DNA of 64,000 nt, from assembly GCA_046349615.1 (NCBI GenBank), contig JAXMBZ010000006.1, forward strand, positions 1 to 64,000. Reading direction: 5' to 3'. The stretch's first letter is position 1; each line of letters begins with the position of its first letter. The notes beneath the pieces were generated by a model, which was given only the letters and a program-made list of their open reading frames with translations, was not told where the DNA came from and searched no databases. The translations under genes and the position numbers were made by a program. The stretch is from JADJNY01 sp046349615 (lineage in GTDB: Bacteria > Planctomycetota > UBA1135 > GCA-002686595). Positions 53,036 to 60,874 of the stretch are shown here, piece after piece.

Positions 53036-53266
53036 ATGATCCAACGAAACCACGCACCGGTCGGAGAAATCGAAGTCCACTTCGAGGAGCTGCCTTGGGG
53101 GGCTCCCGAGTGGACCGCGCTCACGGAGGCGGAGCGCGCGCGCCGCGTCGACGATTGGCTCCGACGGCGCGCGGAGTGGATCGTCGCGCGCTCGGAAGTG
53201 ACGAACGCGGAGATCGCGGAGGTCCAACGGACTCGCGGTCTGTTCGGGTTCACGACGTCGGTCTGA
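53036..53266 (+). CDS. Module small protein, copy 1
   Basis: This 76-residue soluble protein starts at the ATG at 53036 (ribosome site AGGTGA). The N-terminal part is acidic, and a Trp-rich helix follows (DDWLRRRAEWIVARSEVT). The C-terminal EVQRTRGLFGFTTSV is closely matched by ELERTRGFFGITTSV in copy 2, whereas the N-terminal halves differ. The conserved tail at the very C-terminus suggests it is the working part, e.g. a docking peptide. No family is recognised. Confidence 0.75.
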   Translation: MIQRNHAPVGEIEVHFEELPWGAPEWTALTEAERARRVDDWLRRRAEWIVARSEVTNAEIAEVQRTRGLFGFTTSV

Positions 53267-53304
53267 GCGCGACGAGCGAGTTTCTCCGTGATTTTCCGTG
53301 CCCG

Positions 53305-53853
53305 ATGCGCGCGAGCGACGTCGTGTTCGGCGTGGGGAAGCACGACGCGCTCGAACCTCGGGAACAGTCCGCCGCGGAGCGGTTGGTGGAGGCGCGCTTC
53401 CACTGGGATGCGGAGGTCGAGAACGCGCGCCGGTTGTCGCAGCGCACGAGCCTCCTGATCACGATCGAAGCGGCGCTCCTCGGCGTCGGCGCGGCGCGGC
53501 TCGGGACGGTGCCGGCCGATGCGGTCGAGCGGGTCCTGCTCACCTGCGCGGGGCTCACCGTGCTCGTGGGTCTCTTGTTCCTGCTGCGGCCGAAGCGACG
53601 ACACCGCGGGCGTCCCCAGGCGAGCCAGTGGCTCGAGGAGGGCCGGAGCTCGGTCTCCACGCCCGGAGCGAGCTCGGTGCTGCGAGCCCGAGTCCTCGCG
53701 CTCGAGCGGACCCGCAACGCCGCCGTGGACCTCGGTCGCCGGAACGTGACGAAGCAGCGCGACATCGATCGTGCGCAGCTCGCGCTCGTCCTCGCCGCGA
53801 CGTTGCTCACCGCGCTCGGGCTGACCGCGCTGTTCCGCGAGGCGGCACGCTAG
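53305..53853 (+). CDS. Module membrane protein, copy 2
   Basis: This 182-residue paralogue of the protein at 52502 conserves AEVENARRLSQRT, the first helix (LLITIEAALLGVGAARL), the second (LLTCAGLTVLVGLLFLLRPKRR), the linker motif KQRDIDRAQ and the C-terminal helix (LALVLAATLLTALGLTALF). The N-terminal 38 residues are not shared. The shared blocks mark the parts under constraint. The start at the ATG 53305 is tentative, since a weak upstream GATTTTC similarity extends before it. Confidence 0.75.
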   Translation: MRASDVVFGVGKHDALEPREQSAAERLVEARFHWDAEVENARRLSQRTSLLITIEAALLGVGAARLGTVPADAVERVLLTCAGLTVLVGLLFLLRPKRRHRGRPQASQWLEEGRSSVSTPGASSVLRARVLALERTRNAAVDLGRRNVTKQRDIDRAQLALVLAATLLTALGLTALFREAAR

Positions 53854-53856
53854 AAT
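53851..53856 (+). promoter_or_regulatory. -10-like hexamer TAGAAT at the end of module gene 2
   Basis: TAGAAT overlaps the stop of the second membrane gene and precedes the ATG of its small partner, with an AAGGAGTGACAGG ribosome region in between. This is the same arrangement as at 53015. Confidence 0.4.
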
Positions 53857-53874
53857 CCGAAGGAACCGCAAGGA

Positions 53875-54114
53875 GTGACAGGAATGATCCAGCGCATCGA
53901 GGACAAGGCCGAGTTCAACGAACCCGTCGACGAACTCGACCTCCTGACGGACGAGGAGTTCGAAGCGCTCTCGGACGACGAGCGCGAGCGCATCGAGTCC
54001 GCGTGGGTGGAGCGCTTCCAGGCGTGGTCACGGCGCTTCCGGCGCGAAGCTCGCGAGGAGATCCGCGAGCTCGAGCGCACGCGCGGCTTCTTCGGCATCA
54101 CGACGTCGGTCTGA
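53875..54114 (+). CDS. Module small protein, copy 2
   Basis: This 79-residue protein starts at the ATG at 53875, or the ATG at 53884 (MIQRI), which aligns with the start of copy 1 (MIQRN). It is highly acidic in the first half (DELDLLTDEEFEALSDDERERI), continues with a helix (WVERFQAWSRRFRREAREE) and ends ELERTRGFFGITTSV. Only the tail and MIQR start are shared with copy 1. The ribosome site AAGGAG is good. The function is unknown. Confidence 0.75.
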   Translation: MTGMIQRIEDKAEFNEPVDELDLLTDEEFEALSDDERERIESAWVERFQAWSRRFRREAREEIRELERTRGFFGITTSV

Positions 54115-54132
54115 GCGCGGGCGCAGGACCCG

Positions 54133-54158
54133 CTCCGCGCACTGCGAGCAGCGCGGAG
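54133..54158. terminator. Weak hairpin between convergent genes
   Basis: An 8-bp inverted repeat CTCCGCGC/GCGCGGAG with a 10-base loop lies 18 bases after the module and beyond the stop of the convergent metallopeptidase gene. It has no T-run. Confidence 0.3.
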
Positions 54159-54258
54159 ACCGTCGCTCGGTTCCTTGCGAGCGCGGCGCGCCTTCACCAC
54201 AGATCGCGAGGAAGCGCGAGCGCGACGTCGACCGCCGCGCCCCGCGCCTCGCGCGCAC

Positions 54259-55641
54259 TCACTTCGCTTCGCGCCAGCCGACCGTCTTCTCGACGCCGTC
54301 GTCGTTCGCGCTCCAGCCGAGCTGCAGGACGACCGCGTCCTTCTTGGCTTCGTCGCGCGGCAGCACCGCGCGCACCGTCTTCTTCCACGTCCCGGTGAAC
54401 GACTGCGCGGCGACGATCGGCTCGATCGCGGCGCGGAACTCGTCCGCGTCCTTCTCCGTGTCCCACACGGTCGCGAGCACGAGCATCCGGCTCTCGCCGT
54501 TGCCGAGCAGCACGAGGCGGTCGCCGCCCCAGCCCTTCGACGCGACGCCCGTGTAGCTGAGCGTCGCGAGCGCCATCAGGTTGTTCGCGTCGATCCCCTT
54601 GCGCTCCGCGAGCGGCGTCGTGAGGAGCGCGAGCCCGATCTCGCCGAGCGTGTCCTCGCCGAGCACCTTCCAGCCCGCGGGGAGCTTCGTCACGTCGAAC
54701 GCGATGCGGCGCGGTTCGTCCTTCTGGGTCTCGTCCCAGTACTTCTCGGGATGGAGCACCTGCTCCGTCGAGCGCGGCGGCGAGCGGAACGCCTTCGCGA
54801 GCTGCTGGCTGTACGTCGGCGCGGGAGCTTCGTCCTTCGCGGCTTCCTTCGGCGCGCTCGCGTCGAGCGGCTTGTCGCCGTTCGCGTCCTTCTTCGGCGC
54901 CTTGGGCTTCTTCGTCTTCGGCGTGCTCTTCTCGACGAACGTCTGCCCGCACGTGTACGCGGCGAGCATCGGCTTCCACACGAACGGCGGCAGGTCCTCC
55001 ATGCCCGCCATCCCCATCTTCTGGAACTCCATGAGCGACGCGGGGTCGAGCTTCGTCGCGTTGCCCATCATCCACTGCGTCATCGTGCGCGTGCCGCTGC
55101 CCTCGCACACCGACCAGTAGGCAAGCGTCTGGTCCGAGTCCTCGCCGAGCTTCTTCGCCGTGCCATCGAGGTCGTAGAGCTGGTCGTCGAGCGCGTGCAC
55201 GAGCTCGTGCGACATGATCACGCGCCCGAGGTCGCCGTCGAACGTGTCCATGATGTAGAACGTCTTCGTCGGCGGGTCGTAGAAGCCCCCGACCTGCGAC
55301 TCGAGGAACTGGTGCGTCGCCTTCTTCAGGTCGAGCGACGCGGGCACGAGCCCGAGCAGCTTCGCGCACTGCTCCTTGAACGCCTCGCGTTCGGGGCTCG
55401 TCTCGAGCGCCTCGCGCTTCGCGAGGTAGTCGAGCAGCGTCGCCTTGTCGGCGAGCTTGACGGGCACCTTCTGCTTGAAGGACTCGCCGCGCAGCTTCTC
55501 GATGTCGGCCTGGATCGCGGCGGCGGAGGCCTCGAGCGCGGCCTGCTTCGCGGGGTCGATCGCGGGCGCCTTGCCGTCCTGCGGGAGGAACGCGGCCGGC
55601 GCGAGGACGAGCGGGAGGACGGCGGACGAGAGGAAGGTCAT
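54259..55641 (-). CDS. Secreted zinc metallopeptidase (HExxH)
   Basis: This 460-residue protein has a signal peptide (AVLPLVLAPAAFLPQ). The zinc site is HELVHALDDQ near residue 142, and CEGSGTRTM about 40 residues later supplies the likely third ligand, as in a group of planctomycete-type putative metallopeptidases. A Lys/Pro-rich stretch (KTKKPKAPKKD) separates the peptidase from a C-terminal domain of about 200 residues. The ATG at 55641 is used. It is divergent from the binding-protein gene. Substrate is unknown. Confidence 0.8.
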   Translation of the reverse strand: MTFLSSAVLPLVLAPAAFLPQDGKAPAIDPAKQAALEASAAAIQADIEKLRGESFKQKVPVKLADKATLLDYLAKREALETSPEREAFKEQCAKLLGLVPASLDLKKATHQFLESQVGGFYDPPTKTFYIMDTFDGDLGRVIMSHELVHALDDQLYDLDGTAKKLGEDSDQTLAYWSVCEGSGTRTMTQWMMGNATKLDPASLMEFQKMGMAGMEDLPPFVWKPMLAAYTCGQTFVEKSTPKTKKPKAPKKDANGDKPLDASAPKEAAKDEAPAPTYSQQLAKAFRSPPRSTEQVLHPEKYWDETQKDEPRRIAFDVTKLPAGWKVLGEDTLGEIGLALLTTPLAERKGIDANNLMALATLSYTGVASKGWGGDRLVLLGNGESRMLVLATVWDTEKDADEFRAAIEPIVAAQSFTGTWKKTVRAVLPRDEAKKDAVVLQLGWSANDDGVEKTVGWREAK

Positions 55642-55710
55642 GACGATCTCCAGGACGCGTGCGGTACGAGGACGGCTCCCGCGCGCTTCTCGCGGCGGGG
55701 AGCGGGCGCT

Positions 55711-55716
55711 TAAGAT
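55711..55716 (+). promoter_or_regulatory. -10-like hexamer TAAGAT
   Basis: TAAGAT lies 12 bases before the ATG at 55729, with no ribosome site. It fits the recurrent TAnnnT pattern at the upper end of its spacing. Confidence 0.35.
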
Positions 55717-55728
55717 CCCCGGCCGACG

Positions 55729-56562
55729 ATGGACCGGCAAGCAAGAAGCACGCAAGCGCGGGGGGCGCCCGGCGCGGACGCCCGAAGCAGCGCGGTTCGG
55801 GCGGACTCGGTGCCCGAAGAGCAGGCTGCGTCGCTCCGCCGCGCGTCGGGTCCATGGCGCGGCCTCGGCGCGCTCGCGTTCGCCGCGGCGCTCGGGGCCT
55901 GCGCACCCGAGAGCGCGCGTCCGGTCCCGCCGGGTCGCGGGCCGATCCTCGTCGGCGAATTCCACTCGTTGACCGGCGCGGATTCGGCTCGTGGGCGCGC
56001 GCTCCACGCGGGGTTCTCGCTCGCGATCGAGGAAGCGAACGCGCGCGGCGGGATCCACGGACGAGCGATCGAGGTGCGCACGTTCGACGACCGCGGGCGC
56101 GCGGACGAGACGCAGGTCGCGATGCGCCGCCTGCTCGACGAGGACCGCGCGGTGCTCGTCGTCGGCGGCACGAAGCCGGCGCTCGCCGACGTCGCCGCGC
56201 GCGAAGCGGACGGAGCGCCGTACGTGTCCCCGTTCGGTGTCGGCCTCGAGCCCGCGGGCTCCGCGCGGCGTTTCGGCTGTCGGGCCGACGCGGCGTGGTC
56301 GGACAAGGACCTCGACCCCGCGTTCCTCGCGAGCTGGAACGCGCGCCGCTCGCTCGAGCCGGCGGGCGCGGACGCGGCGCTCGGCTACGACGTCGGCCTC
56401 GTCGTCCGCGCGGCGCTCGAGGACGCGAGCACGTACGACCCGAAGGACCTGTGGGCGGCGCTGGCCGAGCCCCGCGCGCTCCGCGGCGCGCGCGGCGTGA
56501 ACCTCGGCGAGAGCGGAGCGCGAGCGGCACGCGCGATGGGCACGGAGCCCGCGTCGCGCTGA
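55729..56562 (+). CDS. Truncated LivK-like periplasmic binding lipoprotein
   Basis: This 277-residue protein has an unusually long polar N-terminus (about 40 residues), a hydrophobic segment and a lipobox ALGAC. A type I periplasmic-binding N-lobe follows (ILVGEFHSLTGADSARGRAL, ARGGIHGRAIEVRTFDDRG, LDEDRAVLVVGGTKPALADV). After PYVSPFGV about 100 residues of the C-lobe are missing, and the sequence goes almost directly to the conserved hinge-side end (ALGYDVGLVVRAALEDAS). It therefore looks internally deleted and may no longer bind ligand. There are no liv permease or ATPase genes nearby. A GTG at about 55810 could be the true start. Confidence 0.65.
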   Translation: MDRQARSTQARGAPGADARSSAVRADSVPEEQAASLRRASGPWRGLGALAFAAALGACAPESARPVPPGRGPILVGEFHSLTGADSARGRALHAGFSLAIEEANARGGIHGRAIEVRTFDDRGRADETQVAMRRLLDEDRAVLVVGGTKPALADVAAREADGAPYVSPFGVGLEPAGSARRFGCRADAAWSDKDLDPAFLASWNARRSLEPAGADAALGYDVGLVVRAALEDASTYDPKDLWAALAEPRALRGARGVNLGESGARAARAMGTEPASR

Positions 56563-56621
56563 CCCGGGGCGCGAGGGAGCACGGCCCCGCGCGCGCCCTG
56601 GCGGCGCCGCGGACCGGCGCC

Positions 56622-56627
56622 TATCCT
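56622..56627 (+). promoter_or_regulatory. -10-like hexamer TATCCT
   Basis: TATCCT ends 8 bases before the ATG of the permease gene at 56636, with no ribosome site. Same pattern as hisS. Confidence 0.5.
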
Positions 56628-56635
56628 CCGGCGCC

Positions 56636-58204
56636 ATGAACCTCTTCCTGCGCAAGCTCTCGTCGGATCCCACGGAGGCAGCGCACGGGGGCTCGGGCCT
56701 CAAGCGCACGCTCACCGCCGTCGACCTCACGCTGCTCGGCATCGGCGCGATCATCGGCGCGGGGCTCTTCTCGAGCATCAAGGAGATGATCGTCGGCCGC
56801 TTCGCGGCGGACGGCACCTTGATGATGCACGGCGCGGGCCCCGCGGTGATGCTCTCGTACGCGCTCACCGCGCTCGCGTGCGGTTTCGCGGCCTTGTGCT
56901 ACGCGGAGATCTCCGCGATGGTGCCCGTGTCGGGGAGCGCGTACTCGTACTCGTACGCCGCGTTCGGCGAGCTCGTCGCGTGGATCATCGGGTGGGACCT
57001 GATCATCGAGTACGCGATCGGCAACGTGTACGTCGCGCAGAGCTGGGGCGACTACTTCCAGACGTTCCTGCACGGCATGAACCAGGCGTGGACGATCCCC
57101 GCGTGGCTCACGAAGGACTTCCAGAGCGCGACGGGGCTCGTGCACGCGGCGCAGGCGACGCTCGCGAACGCCGCGGCGCCGCTCGCCGACCAGGAGGCCG
57201 CGCGCGCCGTGCTCGCGCAGTGGTCGAGCGCGCCGCGCCTCGGCGAGTGGGTCGTCTCGGTCAACCTGCCCGCGATGTCGATCACGATCGCGCTCACCGT
57301 GCTCCTCTTCCTCGGTATCCGCGAGAGCGCGCGCGCGAACGCGATCATGGTCGTGCTCAAGCTGGTGCTCGTCGCGACGTTCATCGGCCTCGGCTTCTGG
57401 GCCATCCTCCACAAGGGCGAGAACCACTGGACGCCCTTCGCGCCCAACGGGGTCAAGGGCATCTGGCAGGGAGCGGCCCTCGGGTTCTTCAGCTACATCG
57501 GCTTCGACGCGGTCTCGACGGCCGGCGAGGAGTGCAAGAACCCCCAGCGCGACCTCCCGCGCGGGTTGATCGCGTCGCTGCTGATCTGCACGGTGCTCTA
57601 CATCCTCACCGCCGCCGCGCTGACGGGCGTCGTGCCCTACGAGCTGATCAAGACGAACGATCCGCTCGCACAGGCGATGGAGTTCATGGGGTACACGAAC
57701 TTCGCGACCGTGTTCGCGTTCGGCGCGGTGATCGCGATGACGGCGGTGCTGCTCGTGTTCCAGCTCGGCCAGACGCGCATCTTCATGGTCATGGCGCGCG
57801 ACGGGCTCCTGCCGAAGGTGTTCTCCAGGATCCACGCGAAGCACCAGACGCCGCACGTCTCGACGTGGGTCACCGGTCTGATCGTCGCGGTGTCGTGCTC
57901 GCTCCTGACTCCGGACCAGGCGATCGGGCTCTGCAACATCGGGACGCTCTTCGCGTTCATCCTCGTCGCGCTGGGCGTGATCGTGCTGCGCGTGCGCGAG
58001 CCGAATCGGCCGCGCCCGTTCCGCGTCCCGCTGTATCCGATCACGCCGGTGCTCGCGATCGTCGCGTGCCTCGGACTGATCGCGGGGCTCGAGCTCTCGA
58101 ACTGGCTGCGCCTCGTGATCTGGCTCGCCGCCGGGCTCGTCGTGTACTTCGCGTACGGGTACCGGAACAGCGTGCTCCGCCGGCGGCTCGAAGGCCGGAG
58201 CTGA
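56636..58204 (+). CDS. APC-family amino-acid permease (CAT-like), copy 1
   Basis: This 522-residue permease has about 12-14 membrane helices. Helix 1 carries LLGIGAIIGAGLFSS, the G-x-G-x-x-I-G-x-G-x-F motif of APC transporters, and SGSAYSYSYA follows. A large loop (about residues 150-205) precedes VVSVNLPA. FSYIGFDAVSTAGEECKNPQRDLP is the cationic amino-acid transporter signature. It likely imports an amino acid by proton symport or exchange. It resembles the permease at 59292, from which it is separated by a TSUP gene. Confidence 0.88.
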   Translation: MNLFLRKLSSDPTEAAHGGSGLKRTLTAVDLTLLGIGAIIGAGLFSSIKEMIVGRFAADGTLMMHGAGPAVMLSYALTALACGFAALCYAEISAMVPVSGSAYSYSYAAFGELVAWIIGWDLIIEYAIGNVYVAQSWGDYFQTFLHGMNQAWTIPAWLTKDFQSATGLVHAAQATLANAAAPLADQEAARAVLAQWSSAPRLGEWVVSVNLPAMSITIALTVLLFLGIRESARANAIMVVLKLVLVATFIGLGFWAILHKGENHWTPFAPNGVKGIWQGAALGFFSYIGFDAVSTAGEECKNPQRDLPRGLIASLLICTVLYILTAAALTGVVPYELIKTNDPLAQAMEFMGYTNFATVFAFGAVIAMTAVLLVFQLGQTRIFMVMARDGLLPKVFSRIHAKHQTPHVSTWVTGLIVAVSCSLLTPDQAIGLCNIGTLFAFILVALGVIVLRVREPNRPRPFRVPLYPITPVLAIVACLGLIAGLELSNWLRLVIWLAAGLVVYFAYGYRNSVLRRRLEGRS

Positions 58205-58212
58205 GAGTCTCA

Positions 58213-58231
58213 CGCCGCGGATCCCGCGGCG
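58213..58231 (+). terminator. Hairpin after the first permease gene
   Basis: An 8-bp stem CGCCGCGG/CCGCGGCG with a 3-base loop starts 9 bases after the stop. There is no T-run, so it may be a weak terminator. Confidence 0.3.
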
Positions 58232-58345
58232 CGCGTTGCAGGGCGCGGGGGGCGCCGCTACCCTCGGGCCGCCGCTCCCGGCGGAGCGTGCTCGGCCCCC
58301 CTCCGCGACCCCGGCGCTCCCGAAGCGCTCCCCCACGCTCCGCGC

Positions 58346-59230
58346 ATGCTCGACGCCAAGACGACGCTGCTCCTCGTCCTCGGGATCGTCGGCGCCGGGT
58401 TCGTCGTGTTCTGGGGCTTCGAGCTCGCGCGCGCGAAGCGCACCGGCGGCGAGCGCGTCGTGCCGAACGCGTGGGAGCTCCTCGTCGGGTTCGTCACGGA
58501 CTTCCTCGACACGCTCGGCATCGGCTCGTTCGCGACGACGACGACGCTCTACCGCTGGCGGAAGACGATCGACGACCGGCTGCTCCCCGGCACGCTCAAC
58601 GTCGGGCACACGCTGCCGACGATCGCGCAGGCGTACATCTACACGCAGGTCGTCGAGGTCGAGATGACGACGCTCGTCACGATGATCGTCGCGGCGGTCG
58701 CGGGGTCGCTCTTCGGCGCGCCGATCGTCGCGCGCTGGCCGCGGCGCAACGTGCAGGTCGGGCTCGGGCTCGCGCTGCTCGCGCTGACGGGCGTGCTCGT
58801 CGTGCGCCAGCTCTGGCACGAGCCGACGGAGGGCACGCTCGGGCTCTCGGGCGGGCTCTTCGCCGCGGGCGTGATCGGCAACTTCGTGCTCGGCGCGCTG
58901 ATGACGATCGGCGTCGGGCTGTACGCGCCGTGCCTCGTGATGGTCTCGATGCTCGGCATGAACCCGGGCACGGGCTTCCCGATCATGATGGGCTCGTGCG
59001 CGTTCTTGATGCCGGTCGCGAGCGTGCCCTTCGTGCGCGCGAACGCGTACTCGCCGCGCGCGGCGCTCGGGCTGACGCTCGCGGGCATCCCCGCGGTGCT
59101 CGTCGCGGCGTACGTCGTGAAGAGCCTGCCGCTCTACTGGGTCAAGTGGCTCGTCGCGGCCGTCGTCGTGTACACGGCGGTCACGCTGCTGCGCGCCGCC
59201 GCGCGCGAGAAGACCGCACCCGCGAGCTGA
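58346..59230 (+). CDS. TSUP/TauE-SafE family permease
   Basis: This 294-residue protein has about seven membrane helices in two related halves: FLDTLGIGSFATTTTLYRW and, in the second half, ALMTIGVGLYAPCLVMVSMLGM, the repeated motifs of the TSUP (TauE/SafE) family. Members export or import sulfite, sulfoacetate and other small organic anions. It lies between two amino-acid permeases on the same strand and may be cotranscribed with them. Substrate is unknown. A TACCCT hexamer at about 58258 is a possible promoter. Confidence 0.85.
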   Translation: MLDAKTTLLLVLGIVGAGFVVFWGFELARAKRTGGERVVPNAWELLVGFVTDFLDTLGIGSFATTTTLYRWRKTIDDRLLPGTLNVGHTLPTIAQAYIYTQVVEVEMTTLVTMIVAAVAGSLFGAPIVARWPRRNVQVGLGLALLALTGVLVVRQLWHEPTEGTLGLSGGLFAAGVIGNFVLGALMTIGVGLYAPCLVMVSMLGMNPGTGFPIMMGSCAFLMPVASVPFVRANAYSPRAALGLTLAGIPAVLVAAYVVKSLPLYWVKWLVAAVVVYTAVTLLRAAAREKTAPAS

Positions 59231-59291
59231 TCGAAGCACACGAAGGCTCCGCGCCGCGGGGCCGTCGCTCTCCCCCATCGAAGAGGAACTC

Positions 59292-60779
59292 ATGGCGAAC
59301 CTGTGGATCAAGAAGCCCCTCGACAAGCTCGTCGTCGAAGCGGACGAGTCCGAGAAGAGCCTCAAGCGCACGCTGGGCCCGTGGGCGCTGATCGCGCTCG
59401 GGATCGGAGCGATCATCGGCGCGGGTCTCTTCGTGCGCACGGCCGCGGCGATCGCGGAGCGCTCGGGCCCGTCCGTGACGCTCGGCTTCCTCGTCGCCGC
59501 GATCGGCTGCGCGTTCGCGGGGCTCTGCTACGCGGAGTTCGCGTCGATGATCCCGATCGCGGGGAGCGCGTACACGTACTCGTACGCGACCATGGGCGAG
59601 TTCGTCGCCTGGATCATCGGGTGGGACCTCGTGCTCGAGTACGCCGTCGGCGCGGCGACCGTCGCGATCGCGTGGTCGCAGTACCTGAACAAGTTGCTCG
59701 AGTACCTCGGCATGCGCGTTCCCTACGAGTGGTGTCACTCGCCATGGGAGACGGGCGCCTTGCCCGGCGGCGGCGAGGTGCACGGCATCATGAACCTGCC
59801 CGCGGTGTTCATCCTCTTCCTGCTGACGCTTCTCTTGATCCGCGGCACGCGCGAGTCGGCCTTCGTGAACGCGCTCATCGTCGTCACGAAGGTGTCGATC
59901 GTGATCCTCGTGATCGCGATCGGCTGGGGATACATGAACCCCGCGAACCACGCGACCTACATCCCCGAGCCGACGACCTACACGACGCCGCAGGGCGTCA
60001 CGCACCACTACGGCGGCATCTGGGGCATCCTCGGCGCGGCGGGCGTCGTGTTCTTCGCCTTCATCGGCTTCGACGCGGTCTCGACGGCCGCGCAGGAGGC
60101 GAAGAACCCGAAGCGCGACATGCCGATCGGCATCCTCGGCTCGCTCGTCGTGTGCACCGTGCTCTACATCCTCTTCTCGCACGTCCTCTCGGGCGTCGCG
60201 ACGGTCGAGGACTTCCGCACGCAGGGCCGCGAAGCCTCCGTCGCGTTCGCGATCACGAAGTACATGCCCGGGTACGACTGGCTCGCCAAGGGCGTCACGG
60301 TCGCCATCCTCGCGGGCTTCTCGTCGGTGATCCTCGTGATGCTGCTCGGCCAGACGCGCGTCTTCTACTCGATGAGCCGCGACGGCCTCGTCCCGAAGGC
60401 GTTCTCCGACGTGCACCCGAAGTACCACACGCCGTACAAGTCGAACTGGATCTTCTTCTTGGTCACGTCCGTGTTCGCCGCGTTCTTCCCCGACTCGATC
60501 GTCGGCGAGATGACGAGCATCGGGACGCTGTTCGCGTTCATCCTCGTCTGCGCCGGCGTGTGGATCCTCCGCGTGAAGGCTCCGAACCTGCCGCGCGCGT
60601 TCCGCGTCCCGCTCGTGCCGGTCGTCTCCACGCTCGGCATCGTCGTGTGCCTCGCGATGATCGCGGGACTCGGTTGGACGAACTGGCTGCGACTCGGCGC
60701 GTGGCTCGCGGTCGGCCTCGTCATCTACTTCGCCTACGGCATCCGACACAGCCGTTTGAACGCCTCGAAGCCGAGCTGA
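59292..60779 (+). CDS. APC-family amino-acid permease (CAT-like), copy 2
   Basis: This 495-residue permease has the APC helix 1 motif ALGIGAIIGAGLFV and the signature FAFIGFDAVSTAAQEAKNPKRD, plus LGQTRVFYSMSRDGLVP. It aligns well with the permease at 56636 (for example AGSAYTYSYATMGEFVAWIIGWD versus the equivalent of the other copy), so they are paralogues. The ATG at 59292 has a GAGGA ribosome site. A strong hairpin follows its stop. Likely substrate class is cationic or neutral amino acids. Confidence 0.92.
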   Translation: MANLWIKKPLDKLVVEADESEKSLKRTLGPWALIALGIGAIIGAGLFVRTAAAIAERSGPSVTLGFLVAAIGCAFAGLCYAEFASMIPIAGSAYTYSYATMGEFVAWIIGWDLVLEYAVGAATVAIAWSQYLNKLLEYLGMRVPYEWCHSPWETGALPGGGEVHGIMNLPAVFILFLLTLLLIRGTRESAFVNALIVVTKVSIVILVIAIGWGYMNPANHATYIPEPTTYTTPQGVTHHYGGIWGILGAAGVVFFAFIGFDAVSTAAQEAKNPKRDMPIGILGSLVVCTVLYILFSHVLSGVATVEDFRTQGREASVAFAITKYMPGYDWLAKGVTVAILAGFSSVILVMLLGQTRVFYSMSRDGLVPKAFSDVHPKYHTPYKSNWIFFLVTSVFAAFFPDSIVGEMTSIGTLFAFILVCAGVWILRVKAPNLPRAFRVPLVPVVSTLGIVVCLAMIAGLGWTNWLRLGAWLAVGLVIYFAYGIRHSRLNASKPS

Positions 60780-60798
60780 GCTCGCCTTCGGTCGACAC

Positions 60799-60838
60799 CG
60801 CACGGCCGCTCCCGCACCGGGGGCGGCCGTGCGCATTT
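60799..60838 (+). terminator. Intrinsic terminator after the second permease
   Basis: A perfect 11-bp stem CGCACGGCCGC/GCGGCCGTGCG with a 13-base loop is followed by CATTTCG. It sits 20 bases after the stop. The T-run is short but the stem is very stable. Confidence 0.6.
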
Positions 60839-60858
60839 CGGGGTGCGGCGCGCGCGGG

Positions 60859-60864
60859 TAGGAT
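60859..60864 (+). promoter_or_regulatory. -10-like hexamer TAGGAT before the aminotransferase gene
   Basis: TAGGAT ends 10 bases before the ATG at 60875. There is no ribosome site. This is the same hexamer as the rnpB -10 box. Confidence 0.45.
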
Positions 60865-60874
60865 CTCCGCCCCC

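Larger units (their letters stand above)
52451..53266 (+). repeat. Tandem module, copy 1
   Basis: This unit contains an upstream GATTTTC...TGCCCG stretch (from 52451), the membrane-protein gene at 52502-53017 and the small gene at 53036-53266. The same order recurs at 53290-54114. Shared DNA includes the upstream GATTTTC stretch, the segment coding for AEVENARRLSQRT and the final ACGACGTCGGTCTGAGCGCG across the small-gene stop. Confidence 0.8.
53290..54114 (+). repeat. Tandem module, copy 2
   Basis: This is the second copy of the two-gene unit, beginning with the GATTTTC stretch at 53290. It contains the membrane gene at 53305-53853 and the small gene at 53875-54114. The two copies are diverged in most of their length, so the duplication is old. 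Confidence 0.8.
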
